Shown here in pieces: positions 33,036 through 43,135 of a DNA stretch of 64,000 nucleotides (the first letter of the stretch is position 1; every line of letters starts with the position of its first letter). Below the pieces are notes generated by a model. It saw nothing but the letters and a program-made list of their open reading frames with translations, was not told where the DNA came from and made no database searches. A program made the translations under genes and the position numbers. The stretch spans positions 2,480,001 to 2,544,000 of the forward strand of contig NZ_AP024110.1 in assembly GCF_019703875.1 (NCBI RefSeq). The letters run 5' to 3'. The stretch is from Methyloradius palustris (GTDB lineage: Bacteria; Pseudomonadota; Gammaproteobacteria; Burkholderiales; Methylophilaceae).

Positions 33036-35147
33036 CTACCGAACAGATAGATTATCATCAAGAATTCTAGGAGTGATAAATATCAACAACTCTGTTTTAT
33101 CATTCTGGCGCGTTGTTCTTTTAAACAGGTTACCAAGATATGGAATGTTGCCAAAGAAAGGCACTTTATCAATATCAATACGTTCAGTTTGTTGGTATAT
33201 CCCCCCCAAGACTGCTGTTTCACCATTTGAAACTAAAACCTCGGTTTTAACACGCTGTGTATCAATAGATGGAACACTATTAAAGATTACCCCAACTTGA
33301 TCTTTTTTAACCTCAAGCTTCATGTTGATTTTGTCGTCTGGTGTAATTTGCGGCGTAACCGTCAACTTTAAAACTGCATCCTTAAATGCTACTGCTGGCA
33401 CCGTAGTTGCACTCGAAGCAGGGGTTATATATGGAATCTGCGTACCTTGCTCAATAATGGCTTCTTGCTGGTTGCCTGTAGTCACTCGTGGACTCGAAAC
33501 AATTTTTCCTCGGTTATCAGTTTCCAATGCAGACAACTCAAGGTTAAGCAAAAAGTTTGCAGGCAATCTAAATAGACTAAAACCTAAGCTACCATAGGCT
33601 GCTGATACAGGTAGGTTGACATTTAATGCATCTGTGGAAGTCTTGACATTTGTGGTCCCAGTAGCAAGACCCTCAGCACCAGAAGCAGTACTGCTGATTC
33701 CGTAACCCCCGTTCGCTGTAGAAGTTCCTTTCTGTATACCAAATCTGGCACCAAGAGTTTTACCAAATTTCTCATCTGCAATCACCAACCTAGATTCAAT
33801 CATCACCTGTCTGACTGGGATATCAATTTTGTTGATGATTCGTTGTACTTCCTCAAGATGCCTTGCTGTGTCTTGTACAAACATTGTATTTGTACGAGGA
33901 TCCATTACCGCGCTACCGCGCTTCGATAGTATTTTTTGATTTTCATCAGTAAGAATAGTCTTGAAAGATTCTGCTTTCATATATTTGAGCGTGAACACTT
34001 CAGTACGCAATGGTTCTAAATCATCGATTTGCTGATTAGCTTCTAACTGCAATTTTTCTTTGGCAGTTACTTCATCCAACGGAGCGATTAAAACGACGTT
34101 ACCTGTTTTGCGCTGTGTTAACCCTTTGCTTTGCATAATAATATCCAAAGCTTGGTCCCAAGGCACATCTTTCAAACGAAGAGTCAGATTGCCTGTAACA
34201 GTATCACTTGTAATTATATTGAGGCCTGTGAAATCAGCAATAACTTGCAATACGGAACGAATGTCAATATTTTGAAAATTAAGTGATAGTTTTTCTCCGC
34301 CATATCCAGGCTTGCCATTTTGAACGAGGCGATTGGGGTCATCTGGTATTGGTCTTACATCTACAATAAACTTTTTATCTGCTTGATAGGCTGATTGCTC
34401 CCAATTACCTTGGGGTTCAATCACAATTCGCGTATTTTTGCCTTGTTTCATCGCATCCACGTAGAGAACTGGCGTATTGAAATTAATAACGTTAAGTCTG
34501 CGTTGCAAGTTCGCAGGTATATCAGTATTAATAAAATCAACTACAATGGTTTTACCTTGCTGACGAATATCAATACCCGCAGCTGCATCTGATAAGTCAA
34601 CCATAATCCGACCTTCACCATTTTTCCCACGAATGAAATCGATATTATTTAGCATGTGCGGGACATCACCAGCCTTTACTTCTGCAAAACGCGTTACATT
34701 AGCAGGCGTATCAGCAGTTATTTCGTTTGTCTGCAAAACAATGGTAGTTTCATTACCACTTACATTAGTGCTGTAGCCCACAGACTTGGATAAATTAAGC
34801 ACCATGCGCGTTCTATCTTTAGCCTGCGCAAGACTAATACTCTTAAGCGCACCTTGATCTGCACTGAGGTTGTTTTTAGCAAGACCACTCGCAACACCTG
34901 GAAAATCAAGCGCAATTCGTGGTGGATTAGTTAATGTAAAACCAGCAGGAACATTACTGAGTGCTTGAGAAGTTTTAATTTTAATAGCTACTCTGCCACC
35001 AGGTAGAGTTGAAAAATCCACTTGTTCAATCTTGTTGCTCAAGTCTGGTTGATCCTCAGCATTTGCACTAGCAAAATAAAGGGCTGAGAAGCCAATTATT
35101 ATTTGAAACAGAAAAGTATTTAAATATTTTTTTCTCATTGTTTTCAC
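33036..35147 (-). CDS. pilQ: Type IV pilus secretin PilQ
   Basis: 703 residues with a signal peptide (about residue 30). Two AMIN domains for peptidoglycan binding span about residues 38-260. An STN/secretin N-domain follows (LSLNFQNIDIRSVLQVIADFTGLN and GNLTLRLKDVPWDQALDIIM), and then the secretin channel domain (VMIESRLVIADEKFGKTLGARFG to GETAVLGGIYQQ, ending FKRTTRQNDKTELLIFITPRI). It is the outer-membrane gate of the pilus. It follows pilP with a two-base gap in the pilMNOPQ operon. Confidence 0.97.
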   Translation of the reverse strand: MKTMRKKYLNTFLFQIIIGFSALYFASANAEDQPDLSNKIEQVDFSTLPGGRVAIKIKTSQALSNVPAGFTLTNPPRIALDFPGVASGLAKNNLSADQGALKSISLAQAKDRTRMVLNLSKSVGYSTNVSGNETTIVLQTNEITADTPANVTRFAEVKAGDVPHMLNNIDFIRGKNGEGRIMVDLSDAAAGIDIRQQGKTIVVDFINTDIPANLQRRLNVINFNTPVLYVDAMKQGKNTRIVIEPQGNWEQSAYQADKKFIVDVRPIPDDPNRLVQNGKPGYGGEKLSLNFQNIDIRSVLQVIADFTGLNIITSDTVTGNLTLRLKDVPWDQALDIIMQSKGLTQRKTGNVVLIAPLDEVTAKEKLQLEANQQIDDLEPLRTEVFTLKYMKAESFKTILTDENQKILSKRGSAVMDPRTNTMFVQDTARHLEEVQRIINKIDIPVRQVMIESRLVIADEKFGKTLGARFGIQKGTSTANGGYGISSTASGAEGLATGTTNVKTSTDALNVNLPVSAAYGSLGFSLFRLPANFLLNLELSALETDNRGKIVSSPRVTTGNQQEAIIEQGTQIPYITPASSATTVPAVAFKDAVLKLTVTPQITPDDKINMKLEVKKDQVGVIFNSVPSIDTQRVKTEVLVSNGETAVLGGIYQQTERIDIDKVPFFGNIPYLGNLFKRTTRQNDKTELLIFITPRILDDNLSVR

Positions 35148-35149
35148 CC

Positions 35150-35695
35150 TTATTCCTGCAAATTAATGCTTGAAGTACGATCTGTCCAATCGCCCGTCAA
35201 ATCATCTTGAACAATTTCTTTAATCATTACAGCGTTATCACTGATCTCAGTAACTATTCCAAAGTTCTGTCCCAAATAATTACCTATTTTGACTTGTTGT
35301 ATATTTCCGTCTGGGGTTTTAATTAGCGCATATGTTAATTTCTGTTTTGCCAGCAAACCAACATATTTAAGACTTTCTAGTGGATATGCCTCTAATGGTT
35401 CTTTAGGCCTAACCAAATTAGGCTGTATCCCGCCCGTTGAGCTATTTTTTGCTTTCCTAGCCTTAAAAGGATCATTTAGTTGACCATCAGCGTTAAATTC
35501 TGTTGCCGTATAAGGCTTTACTTCTGGAATGGGATCAATTTTAGGCTGCATATCATTAGCGGCGGTACTCATAAACTGATCTAGGTCATCGCCTTGATTT
35601 GACCCGCATGAAATCAGCAAAAATACACATACCGTGATCAGCATTGATCCAGCTGACAAATTTAATTTCTTATTGTAATCATTGAGAATTGTCAT
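35150..35695 (-). CDS. pilP: Type IV pilus lipoprotein PilP
   Basis: A 181-residue lipoprotein with lipobox FLLISC (Cys30). The extended Pro-rich middle contains LNDPFKARK and EAYPLESLKYVGLL. The C-terminal beta domain (YALIKTPDGNIQQVKIGNYLG) docks on PilQ. It bridges the inner-membrane PilN/PilO dimer to the secretin. Confidence 0.95.
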   Translation of the reverse strand: MTILNDYNKKLNLSAGSMLITVCVFLLISCGSNQGDDLDQFMSTAANDMQPKIDPIPEVKPYTATEFNADGQLNDPFKARKAKNSSTGGIQPNLVRPKEPLEAYPLESLKYVGLLAKQKLTYALIKTPDGNIQQVKIGNYLGQNFGIVTEISDNAVMIKEIVQDDLTGDWTDRTSSINLQE

Positions 35696-35707
35696 AATTA
35701 TCGGCCT

Positions 35708-36331
35708 CTATTTCTTGGTACCTTTTTTAGTCGAAATCTCTGAGGCATCAAGATAACGATAAGTTTTCGCTGTTGCTTCAATAGCCAATCCAGACTCTTT
35801 ACCATCCTTACCTATGCTTGAAGTAATTGATATATCGTTCAGTGTAACAATACGTGAGAGTTTTGAAATATCACTCGCGAAAGCACCCAAATCAAAGTAA
35901 GTACCAGTCACTTTTATATAAATTGGCAATTCCGCATAAAAACCGTTATAGGTTTCTTGTCCTGGCTTAAATAATTCAAAATCTAAACCACGCTCTAGGC
36001 CAGCCTGATTTATGTCAGTCAGCAAACCATCCATTTGAGATTTATCAGGTAATTGTTTCAACAACACACCAAAAGTTTTCTCAATATCAACCATTTGCTG
36101 TTTATAAGAGTCAAGATTGATTGCCTGTCGCTTTTTATTGAGAAAAACCTCTCGCAAATCGGCCTCTTTAGCCTTGGCTGTTGCTAGATCATCAAGTAAA
36201 GGGCTCCATACAAAGTAGTAACCAACGCCCACCAGAGTAATCAGTAAAATTCCAAGCAATACACCCTTAACTGGTAAAGGTAATGTACCAGCAGTTTTAA
36301 AATCTATATGGTTGAAGTCTTCGAGCTTCAT
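35708..36331 (-). CDS. pilO: Type IV pilus assembly protein PilO
   Basis: A 207-residue bitopic inner-membrane protein with one helix at residues 24-45, a coiled coil to about residue 95, and a ferredoxin-like periplasmic domain (GFYAELPIYIKVTGTYFDLG). It forms a heterodimer with PilN. Its start overlaps the pilN stop by four bases. Confidence 0.95.
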   Translation of the reverse strand: MKLEDFNHIDFKTAGTLPLPVKGVLLGILLITLVGVGYYFVWSPLLDDLATAKAKEADLREVFLNKKRQAINLDSYKQQMVDIEKTFGVLLKQLPDKSQMDGLLTDINQAGLERGLDFELFKPGQETYNGFYAELPIYIKVTGTYFDLGAFASDISKLSRIVTLNDISITSSIGKDGKESGLAIEATAKTYRYLDASEISTKKGTKK

Positions 36332-36912
36332 GGTTTTGCCCCTTTAGATTTGCCATCATCCGAAGCTGGGGTTGGGGGCTTGATTAAGACGCTCAATGTA
36401 AAGTTGTTTTGCTTGGCTGACCCAAGAGAAACCGTCTTTATCTCTATAAGATTGGGGGACTCCAACCATTGAGATTGAGATAAATTTCGTACCAAAGTTG
36501 CTACTCGTGCATTAGTATCAGCGAGCCCCTCAAGCATAATCATCGAACCTTGCTGCCTGATTGATTTTAAGAACAATCCTTCTGGTAATTGCCGGGCAAT
36601 TTCATCAAGCAAGATCACCGCTTGGCTACGATTCGTTTGCAAATCCTCTACAACCTTCTTACGCTCAAGAACAGCACTAATCTGGCCTTTTAATTGTTTA
36701 ATAGATTCAATTTCTTTATCTAGCTTTGCATTGGCTTCATCTAGGCGTTTATTTCTGCTTTGCTGCGCTTCGACTTGTGCATCAATAAAGGAATAACCCA
36801 TAAATACGATAACGGCAGCAACCATCAGCGTGCCAATAAGCATTAGATTAAATTCACGCTGACGTTCTGCGCGTTTAATCTGTCTGTGAGGTAATAGATT
36901 AATCCGTACCAT
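36328..36912 (-). CDS. pilN: Type IV pilus assembly protein PilN
   Basis: A 194-residue bitopic protein. The N-terminal MVRINLLPHRQ is the conserved PilM-binding motif (INLLP). A membrane helix follows at about residues 22-42, then a coiled coil and a periplasmic domain. Its start abuts the pilM stop (one-base overlap). Confidence 0.96.
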   Translation of the reverse strand: MVRINLLPHRQIKRAERQREFNLMLIGTLMVAAVIVFMGYSFIDAQVEAQQSRNKRLDEANAKLDKEIESIKQLKGQISAVLERKKVVEDLQTNRSQAVILLDEIARQLPEGLFLKSIRQQGSMIMLEGLADTNARVATLVRNLSQSQWLESPNLIEIKTVSLGSAKQNNFTLSVLIKPPTPASDDGKSKGAKP

Positions 36913-37982
36913 TAATCAACTCCTCGCATGGCCAAACCACATGCTATTAAAAGCGATGGTGCATCAGCAAAAACTTGTTGTTGTTTGATACGTGAATTCA
37001 AGCTCATTTTACTGAATGGATTAGCTATCAGCGTATTGACCTGAACACGCTCTTGCACGATGACATCTACTCCAGGGATGGCGGCACAGCCGCCTGCCAA
37101 GATGATATGATCAACGCGGTTGTATTGGGTAGAGCTAGTGAAAAACTGAACTGCGCGGGCTACTTCAAGCGCCATGTTCTGAACAAAAGGCTGAAGTACC
37201 TCTGACTCGTAGCTATCTGGCAGGCCACCTTTGCGTTTAGCGATCTCCGCTTCTTCTAAGGTTAAACCAAATCGACGCTGAATTTCTTGGGTGAGTTGTC
37301 CGCCACCAAATGCCTGTTCACGTATATAGACGGACTCATTATCGTGCATCACATTGATATGGATGAGTGAGGAACCAACATCCAGAATCATCACTGTTTG
37401 ACCTTTACCATGATCTGGCAACTGGTCTGCGATCAGCGTGTAGGCTGTTTCTGTGGCGTAAGTTTCCACATCCATGACCGTTACTCTGAGGCCAGCACCT
37501 TCGGCGGCTGCCACACGATCTTCGATTTTCTCTTTACGTGATGCGGCGATAAGCACTTCAACTTCGTCAGGATTGTTAGGTGCCGGGCCGATGACCTGGA
37601 AGTCAATATTCACTTCATCTAGCGAGAACGGAATGTATTGATTGGCTTCAGCCTCTACTTGCAATTCCATGTCCTGCTCGCGGAGGCCAGATTGCATGAT
37701 GACTTTTTTACTAATGACTGCGGCGGCAGGGAGCGCTAGCGCCACACGCTTCTCGCGAGAGCCTAATAGCTTCCACGCTCGTTTGAACGCATCTGAGACT
37801 TGGTCAAGCTCGCCAATGTTTCCGTCAACGACTGCATCCTTAGTAAGCGATGCAATAGCATAACCCTCAAGGTGATATGCACCCTTGCTCCCCTGTGACA
37901 ACTCGACCATCTTGATAGAAGTAGAACTAATATCTACCCCAATGAGTGGCGGTGTCTTTTCTGAAAAAAAATCAAATTTCAA
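36912..37982 (-). CDS. pilM: Type IV pilus assembly protein PilM
   Basis: A 356-residue actin-like ATPase. It has the phosphate-binding GVDISSTSIKMVEL and VMILDVGSSLIHINV and the adenosine motif ILAGGCAAIPGV. It sits in the cytoplasm and binds the PilN N-terminus. It is the first gene of the operon and divergent from the PBP1A gene, an arrangement conserved in many proteobacteria. Confidence 0.96.
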   Translation of the reverse strand: MKFDFFSEKTPPLIGVDISSTSIKMVELSQGSKGAYHLEGYAIASLTKDAVVDGNIGELDQVSDAFKRAWKLLGSREKRVALALPAAAVISKKVIMQSGLREQDMELQVEAEANQYIPFSLDEVNIDFQVIGPAPNNPDEVEVLIAASRKEKIEDRVAAAEGAGLRVTVMDVETYATETAYTLIADQLPDHGKGQTVMILDVGSSLIHINVMHDNESVYIREQAFGGGQLTQEIQRRFGLTLEEAEIAKRKGGLPDSYESEVLQPFVQNMALEVARAVQFFTSSTQYNRVDHIILAGGCAAIPGVDVIVQERVQVNTLIANPFSKMSLNSRIKQQQVFADAPSLLIACGLAMRGVD

Positions 37983-38160
37983 AGTGAAATTCTCTTTCTA
38001 TATTGAGTAGTTACGCACAATACTAATAATTTACATTAAATGCTAGCAACAACTTTAACCCCTGTAAAGCAAATTCTATTTTTAATTCCAATTGAAGGCA
38101 AAAGTGAGACACATTTATAGTATATTCACATTGTGATTTTCAATTAAATAGTTATCGAAC

Positions 38161-40515
38161 ATGTTCCTCAAAAAGTGGTGGCAATACTTACTCATCATCA
38201 TATTAGTGCTTGGCGTTATAAGCACTGCATTGATCGGCCTCGCCGCAGCCCTCATCTACCCTGAGCTACCCTCACTCGAAGTATTAACCGACTATCGACC
38301 CAAGGTGCCATTGCGTGTCTATTCTGAAGATGGCGCCCTGATAGCAGAGTTTGGTGAAGAGCGACGCGCATTTATCAAAATCGAGGATGTACCTGCCAAC
38401 ATGAAGAATGCCGTACTTGCAATTGAAGATAGACGCTTCTATCAGCACGGCGGTATTGATGTCAGAGGTATTATCAGAGCTGCTGTAAACAATCTCTCTG
38501 GTGGCGGCAAAGAAGGCGCAAGCACGATCACCATGCAGGTTGCACGTAACTTCTTTTTATCCAGCGAAAGAACCTTAGCGAGAAAACTAAGAGAAGCTCT
38601 GCTATCAATTAAAATTGAAAAAAGCCTCAGCAAAGATAAGATTCTAGAAGTTTATATAAACCAAATTTACCTCGGCCAACGTGCCTTCGGTTTTGCAGCA
38701 GCATCTCAGGTATATTTTGGCAAACCACTTGATAAACTCAATCTTGCGGAAACAGCACTATTGGCAGGCTTACCTAAAGCACCGTCAGGATATAACCCGT
38801 TTGTTAATCCCAAAAAGGCAATTAATCGGCAACGTGAAGTTTTGCACAGCATGTATCAGTATGGGTTTATTGATGAAAATACGTATCAAGAAGCGCTAAA
38901 AGAGCCATTAAGGTTCAGGCAAGCCAAACAATATCGCGACCTTTCTGCTGATTATGTGGCTGAGCTTATACGCCAAGAAATGTACAGCCGTTACAAAGAC
39001 GATATCTACAGTAGCGGCCTGAAAGTCTATACGACGATTCAGAAAACAAGCCAAGAAGCAGCAAACGCAGCTGTATTCCAAGGCATCATGGATTATGACA
39101 GCCGCCATGGTTATCGCGGACCAGAGAAAACGGTTACACCAACGCAATCAACAACAGAAGATGGCTTGAACTGGGCAGATAATGCATTGGATGAACTGGA
39201 CGAGTTCAATGGACTTGTTCCTGCTGCCGTCACCAAAGTCACAGAGAAGTCGGTGTATGTGCATGCTAAATCTGGTGAGAACATCGAAATACAGGGTGAT
39301 GGCTTATCGTTTGTACAGAAAACGCTAAACGATAAAGACCTACAAAAAAGAAGCATCAAACCTGGCGCTATCGTGCGCATCATTAAGGCAGGCCAAGCAT
39401 GGAAAATTGTACAGTTGCCGCAGGTTGAATCAGCGCTGGTATCGCTAGACCCACAAACGGGCGCGGTGCGGGCATTGGTGGGTGGCTTCGATTTTAACCG
39501 TAATAAATTTAACCATGTCACCCAGGCATGGCGCCAGCCCGGCTCAAGCTTTAAACCTTTTATCTATTCAGCCTCGCTAGAAAAAGGCTTTACGCCTGCC
39601 AGCATTATTGATGACGCGCCTATCAGCATCAGCGCTGAAGAAACAGGCAGCGGCTCATCTTGGGAGCCAAAGAATTTTGACAACAAATACGACGGCCCTA
39701 TTCGCTTACGCACCGCGCTGACCAAGTCCAAGAATATGGTGTCTATACGTATCTTGCAAGCCATTGGTGTCGGATATGTTCAAGATTACATCACGCGCTT
39801 TGGGTTCTCGCCTAAAGATCACCCGCCTTATCTGGCGATTGCATTGGGCGCGGGCTCGGCAACGCCTTGGCAAATGGCAGGCGCTTATGCGGTGTTTGCG
39901 AATGGCGGTTTTCGTGTGAAGCCTTATCTCATTAGCAAAATCACGGATAGCAAAGGTACTGTGATTGAACAGACCAAATTCTTACAGGCGGGTAAAGATG
40001 CACCACGCGTCATTGATAGCCGCAACGCCTACCTGATGACCTCCATCATGCAGGATGTGGCACGCATAGGCACGGCGGCCAAGGCAAAACAGCTGGGGCG
40101 TAATGATCTTGCAGGCAAAACTGGCACAACCAACAATCAAGTAGATGCCTGGTTTGCTGGGTTTAACCCGAATCAAGTGGCGATTACCTGGATGGGATTT
40201 GATCATCCACGCACATTGGGTAACGCAGAAACTGGTGCTCAAGCTGCATTGCCAATCTGGATCAACTACATGGCCGTTGCGCTCAAAGGCTTGCCAGATA
40301 ACCCTTACCCAGTCCCTGAAGGCATTAGCTCAATCAAAATTGATGCAGTAACTGGAACCCGTGTAGATGACAATGCGCCTGGGATTTTTGAATACTTCTA
40401 TCATGAGTTCCCACCGCCAGATAACGAGCCAGAACCAACGCTGATTCCAGGCTTTCCGCCTGCATCTAGGGCAGGTGAAGAAGTAGAAAAAACTAAGGCA
40501 GATCAACTATACTAA
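38161..40515 (+). CDS. mrcA: Penicillin-binding protein 1A
   Basis: A 784-residue bifunctional peptidoglycan synthase. An N-terminal membrane helix (residues 10-33) precedes a GT51 domain with EDRRFYQHGGID (catalytic Glu) and GASTITMQVARNFFLS. An OB-like insertion follows, then the transpeptidase with SxxK (PGSSFKPF), SxN (TKSKNMV) and KTGTTN. It is divergent from pilM with a 178-base promoter region between them. Confidence 0.96.
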   Translation: MFLKKWWQYLLIIILVLGVISTALIGLAAALIYPELPSLEVLTDYRPKVPLRVYSEDGALIAEFGEERRAFIKIEDVPANMKNAVLAIEDRRFYQHGGIDVRGIIRAAVNNLSGGGKEGASTITMQVARNFFLSSERTLARKLREALLSIKIEKSLSKDKILEVYINQIYLGQRAFGFAAASQVYFGKPLDKLNLAETALLAGLPKAPSGYNPFVNPKKAINRQREVLHSMYQYGFIDENTYQEALKEPLRFRQAKQYRDLSADYVAELIRQEMYSRYKDDIYSSGLKVYTTIQKTSQEAANAAVFQGIMDYDSRHGYRGPEKTVTPTQSTTEDGLNWADNALDELDEFNGLVPAAVTKVTEKSVYVHAKSGENIEIQGDGLSFVQKTLNDKDLQKRSIKPGAIVRIIKAGQAWKIVQLPQVESALVSLDPQTGAVRALVGGFDFNRNKFNHVTQAWRQPGSSFKPFIYSASLEKGFTPASIIDDAPISISAEETGSGSSWEPKNFDNKYDGPIRLRTALTKSKNMVSIRILQAIGVGYVQDYITRFGFSPKDHPPYLAIALGAGSATPWQMAGAYAVFANGGFRVKPYLISKITDSKGTVIEQTKFLQAGKDAPRVIDSRNAYLMTSIMQDVARIGTAAKAKQLGRNDLAGKTGTTNNQVDAWFAGFNPNQVAITWMGFDHPRTLGNAETGAQAALPIWINYMAVALKGLPDNPYPVPEGISSIKIDAVTGTRVDDNAPGIFEYFYHEFPPPDNEPEPTLIPGFPPASRAGEEVEKTKADQLY

Positions 40516-40520
40516 ATTTA

Positions 40521-40543
40521 ACAATCAGCATATTGCTGATTGT
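40521..40543. terminator. Hairpin after the PBP1A gene
   Basis: ACAATCAGCA (40521-40530) and TGCTGATTGT (40534-40543) pair perfectly with a 3-base loop, five bases after the stop codon. There is no T-run on the plus strand beyond TGTTAGTG, so termination may be weak. Confidence 0.5.
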
Positions 40544-40576
40544 TAGTGTGCACTTAATGCCGAACATGGCGCTTAG

Positions 40577-41290
40577 ATGGCAAAAGAGATGGCTGATAGA
40601 CAACATAATCTCAGGCAACTGGTTGCACAACAAGCCGCGCGCATGATGGCTGAAGATGGCGTTTCTGATTACGCTTATGCCAAGCGCAAGGCTGGCCGCC
40701 AATTAGGCATCATAGATAGTAGCTGCCTACCCACCAATGCGGAAATCGAAGAGGAAATCAAGATTTTCCATGAGATTTACAACAGTGAAGAGCAGCCTGA
40801 AGCCTTACGGCAATTACGTGCTGATGCGCTGACAGTCATGCAGCTATTAGAGCGCTTCAACCCTCATCTCACAGGCTCCGTACTCGATGGCACCGCTGGG
40901 CGCTATGCCGAAACACACATTCATTTGTTTGCTGAAAGCCTGAAAGATGTTGAGATATTCTTGCTCAACCAGCAGATACCCTATGAAACCGATGAAAAGT
41001 CCTACCGCATCAGTAACAGCCGACCAAATAATAATAAAAATAGCAATGAAAGAAGAGCGGCAGACAGAAAAACTTCAGATCGAAGAAAAGTACCAGTATT
41101 TACCTTGGAGGGCCCGAATGGACTGATTAAACTCAGCATTTTTGAGTTTGATGATATGCGTACACCGACCAAGAGCCCAGTGAATGGTACTAATGCGGCC
41201 AAGGTCAATGCGAGTGAACTCAAGAACCTGATTCAATCCAGCAAGACAACGACTAATAACGTGGAAAGCAATTCACTCAGGACTGAGTGA
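40577..41290 (+). CDS. Conserved betaproteobacterial protein of unknown function (nucleotidyltransferase-like C-terminal half)
   Basis: A 237-residue protein. The N-terminal half is helical (NLRQLVAQQAARMMAEDGVSDYAYAKRKAGRQLG). The central part has HLTGSVLDGTAGRYAETHIHLFAES, where Gly, Asp and the alternating strand pattern recall a nucleotidyltransferase core. A low-complexity Asn/Lys/Arg insertion at about residues 145-170 interrupts the domain, and the tail is Ser/Thr-rich. Relatives are widespread in betaproteobacteria. No function is assigned. Confidence 0.75.
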   Translation: MAKEMADRQHNLRQLVAQQAARMMAEDGVSDYAYAKRKAGRQLGIIDSSCLPTNAEIEEEIKIFHEIYNSEEQPEALRQLRADALTVMQLLERFNPHLTGSVLDGTAGRYAETHIHLFAESLKDVEIFLLNQQIPYETDEKSYRISNSRPNNNKNSNERRAADRKTSDRRKVPVFTLEGPNGLIKLSIFEFDDMRTPTKSPVNGTNAAKVNASELKNLIQSSKTTTNNVESNSLRTE

Positions 41291-41300
41291 AAACCGCCAA

Positions 41301-42299
41301 CTAATCCTTTAACCAGCGTGCAATATCCATCGCATAGTAAGTCAAAATACCATCGGCGCCAGCGCGCTTAAACCCCAGCATCGCCTCTAACACACACTGC
41401 TTTTCATCCAGCCAGCCGTTCTGCGCAGCGGCTTTTAGCATGGCGTATTCGCCACTGACTTGATAGGCATAAGTGGGCACTTTAAACGTATCTTTTACGC
41501 GACGGACAATATCAAGATACGGCATGCCAGGCTTCACCATAACCATATCCGCGCCCTCTTCAATATCCAGCGCGACTTCTTGCAGCGCCTCGTCTGAATT
41601 GGCAGGGTCCATCTGGTAATTGTATTTATTGCTTTTGCCTAAATTAGCGGAGGAGCCAACAGCATCGCGGAACGGCCCATAGTAAGCAGAGGCATACTTG
41701 GCTGAATATGCCAGTATTTTGGTATAGATCAAACCTTCGGATTCAAGCGCTCGTCGGATAGCACCGATGCGTCCATCCATCATGTCGGATGGTGCGACGA
41801 TATCCGCGCCTGCTTTTGCGTGGCAGAGCGCTTGCTTCACCAGCACGGCGACAGTTTCATCGTTCAGCACATAGCCAGTATCATCAATCAAGCCATCTTG
41901 GCCATGTGTCGTGTAGGGGTCAAGCGCCACGTCAGTAATAATGCCAAGCTCAGGGAATGCCTGTTTTAGAGCTTTGATTGTTCGCGGTACTAGGCCTTCT
42001 GGATTGTAAGCCTCACTTGCGTCCAGACTTTTGAATGACTGCCCCACCACTGGAAATAGTGCCAGCGCAGGTATACCTAATTTGACGCATTCGGCTGCAG
42101 TTTTTAGCAGAATGTCGATGGTCTGGCGCTGCACGCCAGGCATAGAAGGAACGGCTTCAGTTTTGTTTTCGCCATCCAGCACAAATACTGGATAAATAAG
42201 GTCGTTAGTAGTGAGTACATGCTCACTCATCAGACGGCGCGAGAACTCATCACGCCGCATGCGACGTGGTCTGCTAGATGGGAATTTTGCTATTGTCAT
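41301..42299 (-). CDS. hemB: Delta-aminolevulinic acid dehydratase (porphobilinogen synthase)
   Basis: A 332-residue enzyme that condenses two 5-aminolevulinates to porphobilinogen. It has the two active-site lysine regions ILAYSAKYASAYYGPFRDA and MVMVKPGMPYLD, plus ADIVAPSDMMDGR. Haem synthesis in this window also includes hemA at 50690. It lies 12 bases downstream of trpC on the same strand. Confidence 0.97.
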   Translation of the reverse strand: MTIAKFPSSRPRRMRRDEFSRRLMSEHVLTTNDLIYPVFVLDGENKTEAVPSMPGVQRQTIDILLKTAAECVKLGIPALALFPVVGQSFKSLDASEAYNPEGLVPRTIKALKQAFPELGIITDVALDPYTTHGQDGLIDDTGYVLNDETVAVLVKQALCHAKAGADIVAPSDMMDGRIGAIRRALESEGLIYTKILAYSAKYASAYYGPFRDAVGSSANLGKSNKYNYQMDPANSDEALQEVALDIEEGADMVMVKPGMPYLDIVRRVKDTFKVPTYAYQVSGEYAMLKAAAQNGWLDEKQCVLEAMLGFKRAGADGILTYYAMDIARWLKD

Positions 42300-42311
42300 A
42301 ATGACTTTTAT

Positions 42312-43106
42312 TTAATCAATATTGAATAAACGGTTAAGTTCAAAGCCTGGGTCGGGCTGCCGCATAAACGCCTCACCCACCAAGAAAGTATGTACATTAT
42401 TCTTACGCATCAGTGCAACATCATCTGGGGTGAAAATGCCAGATTCTGTGACCACGATTTTCCCTACTGGAATCTTCGCTAGCAAATCAAGCGTAGTATC
42501 CAACGTCACTTCAAACGTACGCAGATTGCGGTTGTTGATACCCAATAATGGTGTCTCTAATTGCAGTGCGAGCTCCAGCTCTTCCGCATTATGCACTTCC
42601 ACCAATACGGCCATACCAAGATCATGCGCGATGGTTTCTAGTTGATGCATACGCGGCAAATCAAGCGCAGCGGCAATCAATAAAATACAGTCAGCGCCCA
42701 TTGCTCGAGCTTCATAGACTTGGTAAGCCTCAATCATGAAATCTTTGCGCAGCACAGGGATATTACAAGCAGCGCGCGCCTGCTTCAAATAATCAGCATG
42801 GCCTTGGAAAAAGTCTTGATCCGTCAGTACAGATAAACAGGCTGCCCCACCTTTTTCATAGCTTGCAGCGATGTCTGCTGGATGGAAATCTTCACGTATC
42901 ACGCCTTTTGAGGGGCTGGCTTTCTTGATTTCAGCAATCACAGCAGCCTGACCAGCGCTAATCTTATTGCGGATGCTGCCAATAAAATCCCGTGGTTTTT
43001 GCGCAGCCAATGCCGCTTGCTGCATCAAAATCAACGGCTTTTCAGCCATCGCGGCGCGAACTTCAGCCTGCTTTACATTAAGTATCTTGTTTAGAATATC
43101 TGACAT
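42312..43106 (-). CDS. trpC: Indole-3-glycerol-phosphate synthase
   Basis: A 264-residue TIM-barrel enzyme of tryptophan synthesis. It has AVIAEIKKASPSKGVI, ACLSVLTDQDFFQG, VLRKDFMIEAYQVYEARAMGADCILLI and VTESGIFTPDDV. Start ATG 43106 gives MSDILNKILNVKQ; the frame continues upstream but is not family sequence. A DUF3465 gene separates it from trpD. Confidence 0.97.
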   Translation of the reverse strand: MSDILNKILNVKQAEVRAAMAEKPLILMQQAALAAQKPRDFIGSIRNKISAGQAAVIAEIKKASPSKGVIREDFHPADIAASYEKGGAACLSVLTDQDFFQGHADYLKQARAACNIPVLRKDFMIEAYQVYEARAMGADCILLIAAALDLPRMHQLETIAHDLGMAVLVEVHNAEELELALQLETPLLGINNRNLRTFEVTLDTTLDLLAKIPVGKIVVTESGIFTPDDVALMRKNNVHTFLVGEAFMRQPDPGFELNRLFNID

Positions 43107-43135
43107 TGTTTTATCTTTATTGGTATCAATTAAAG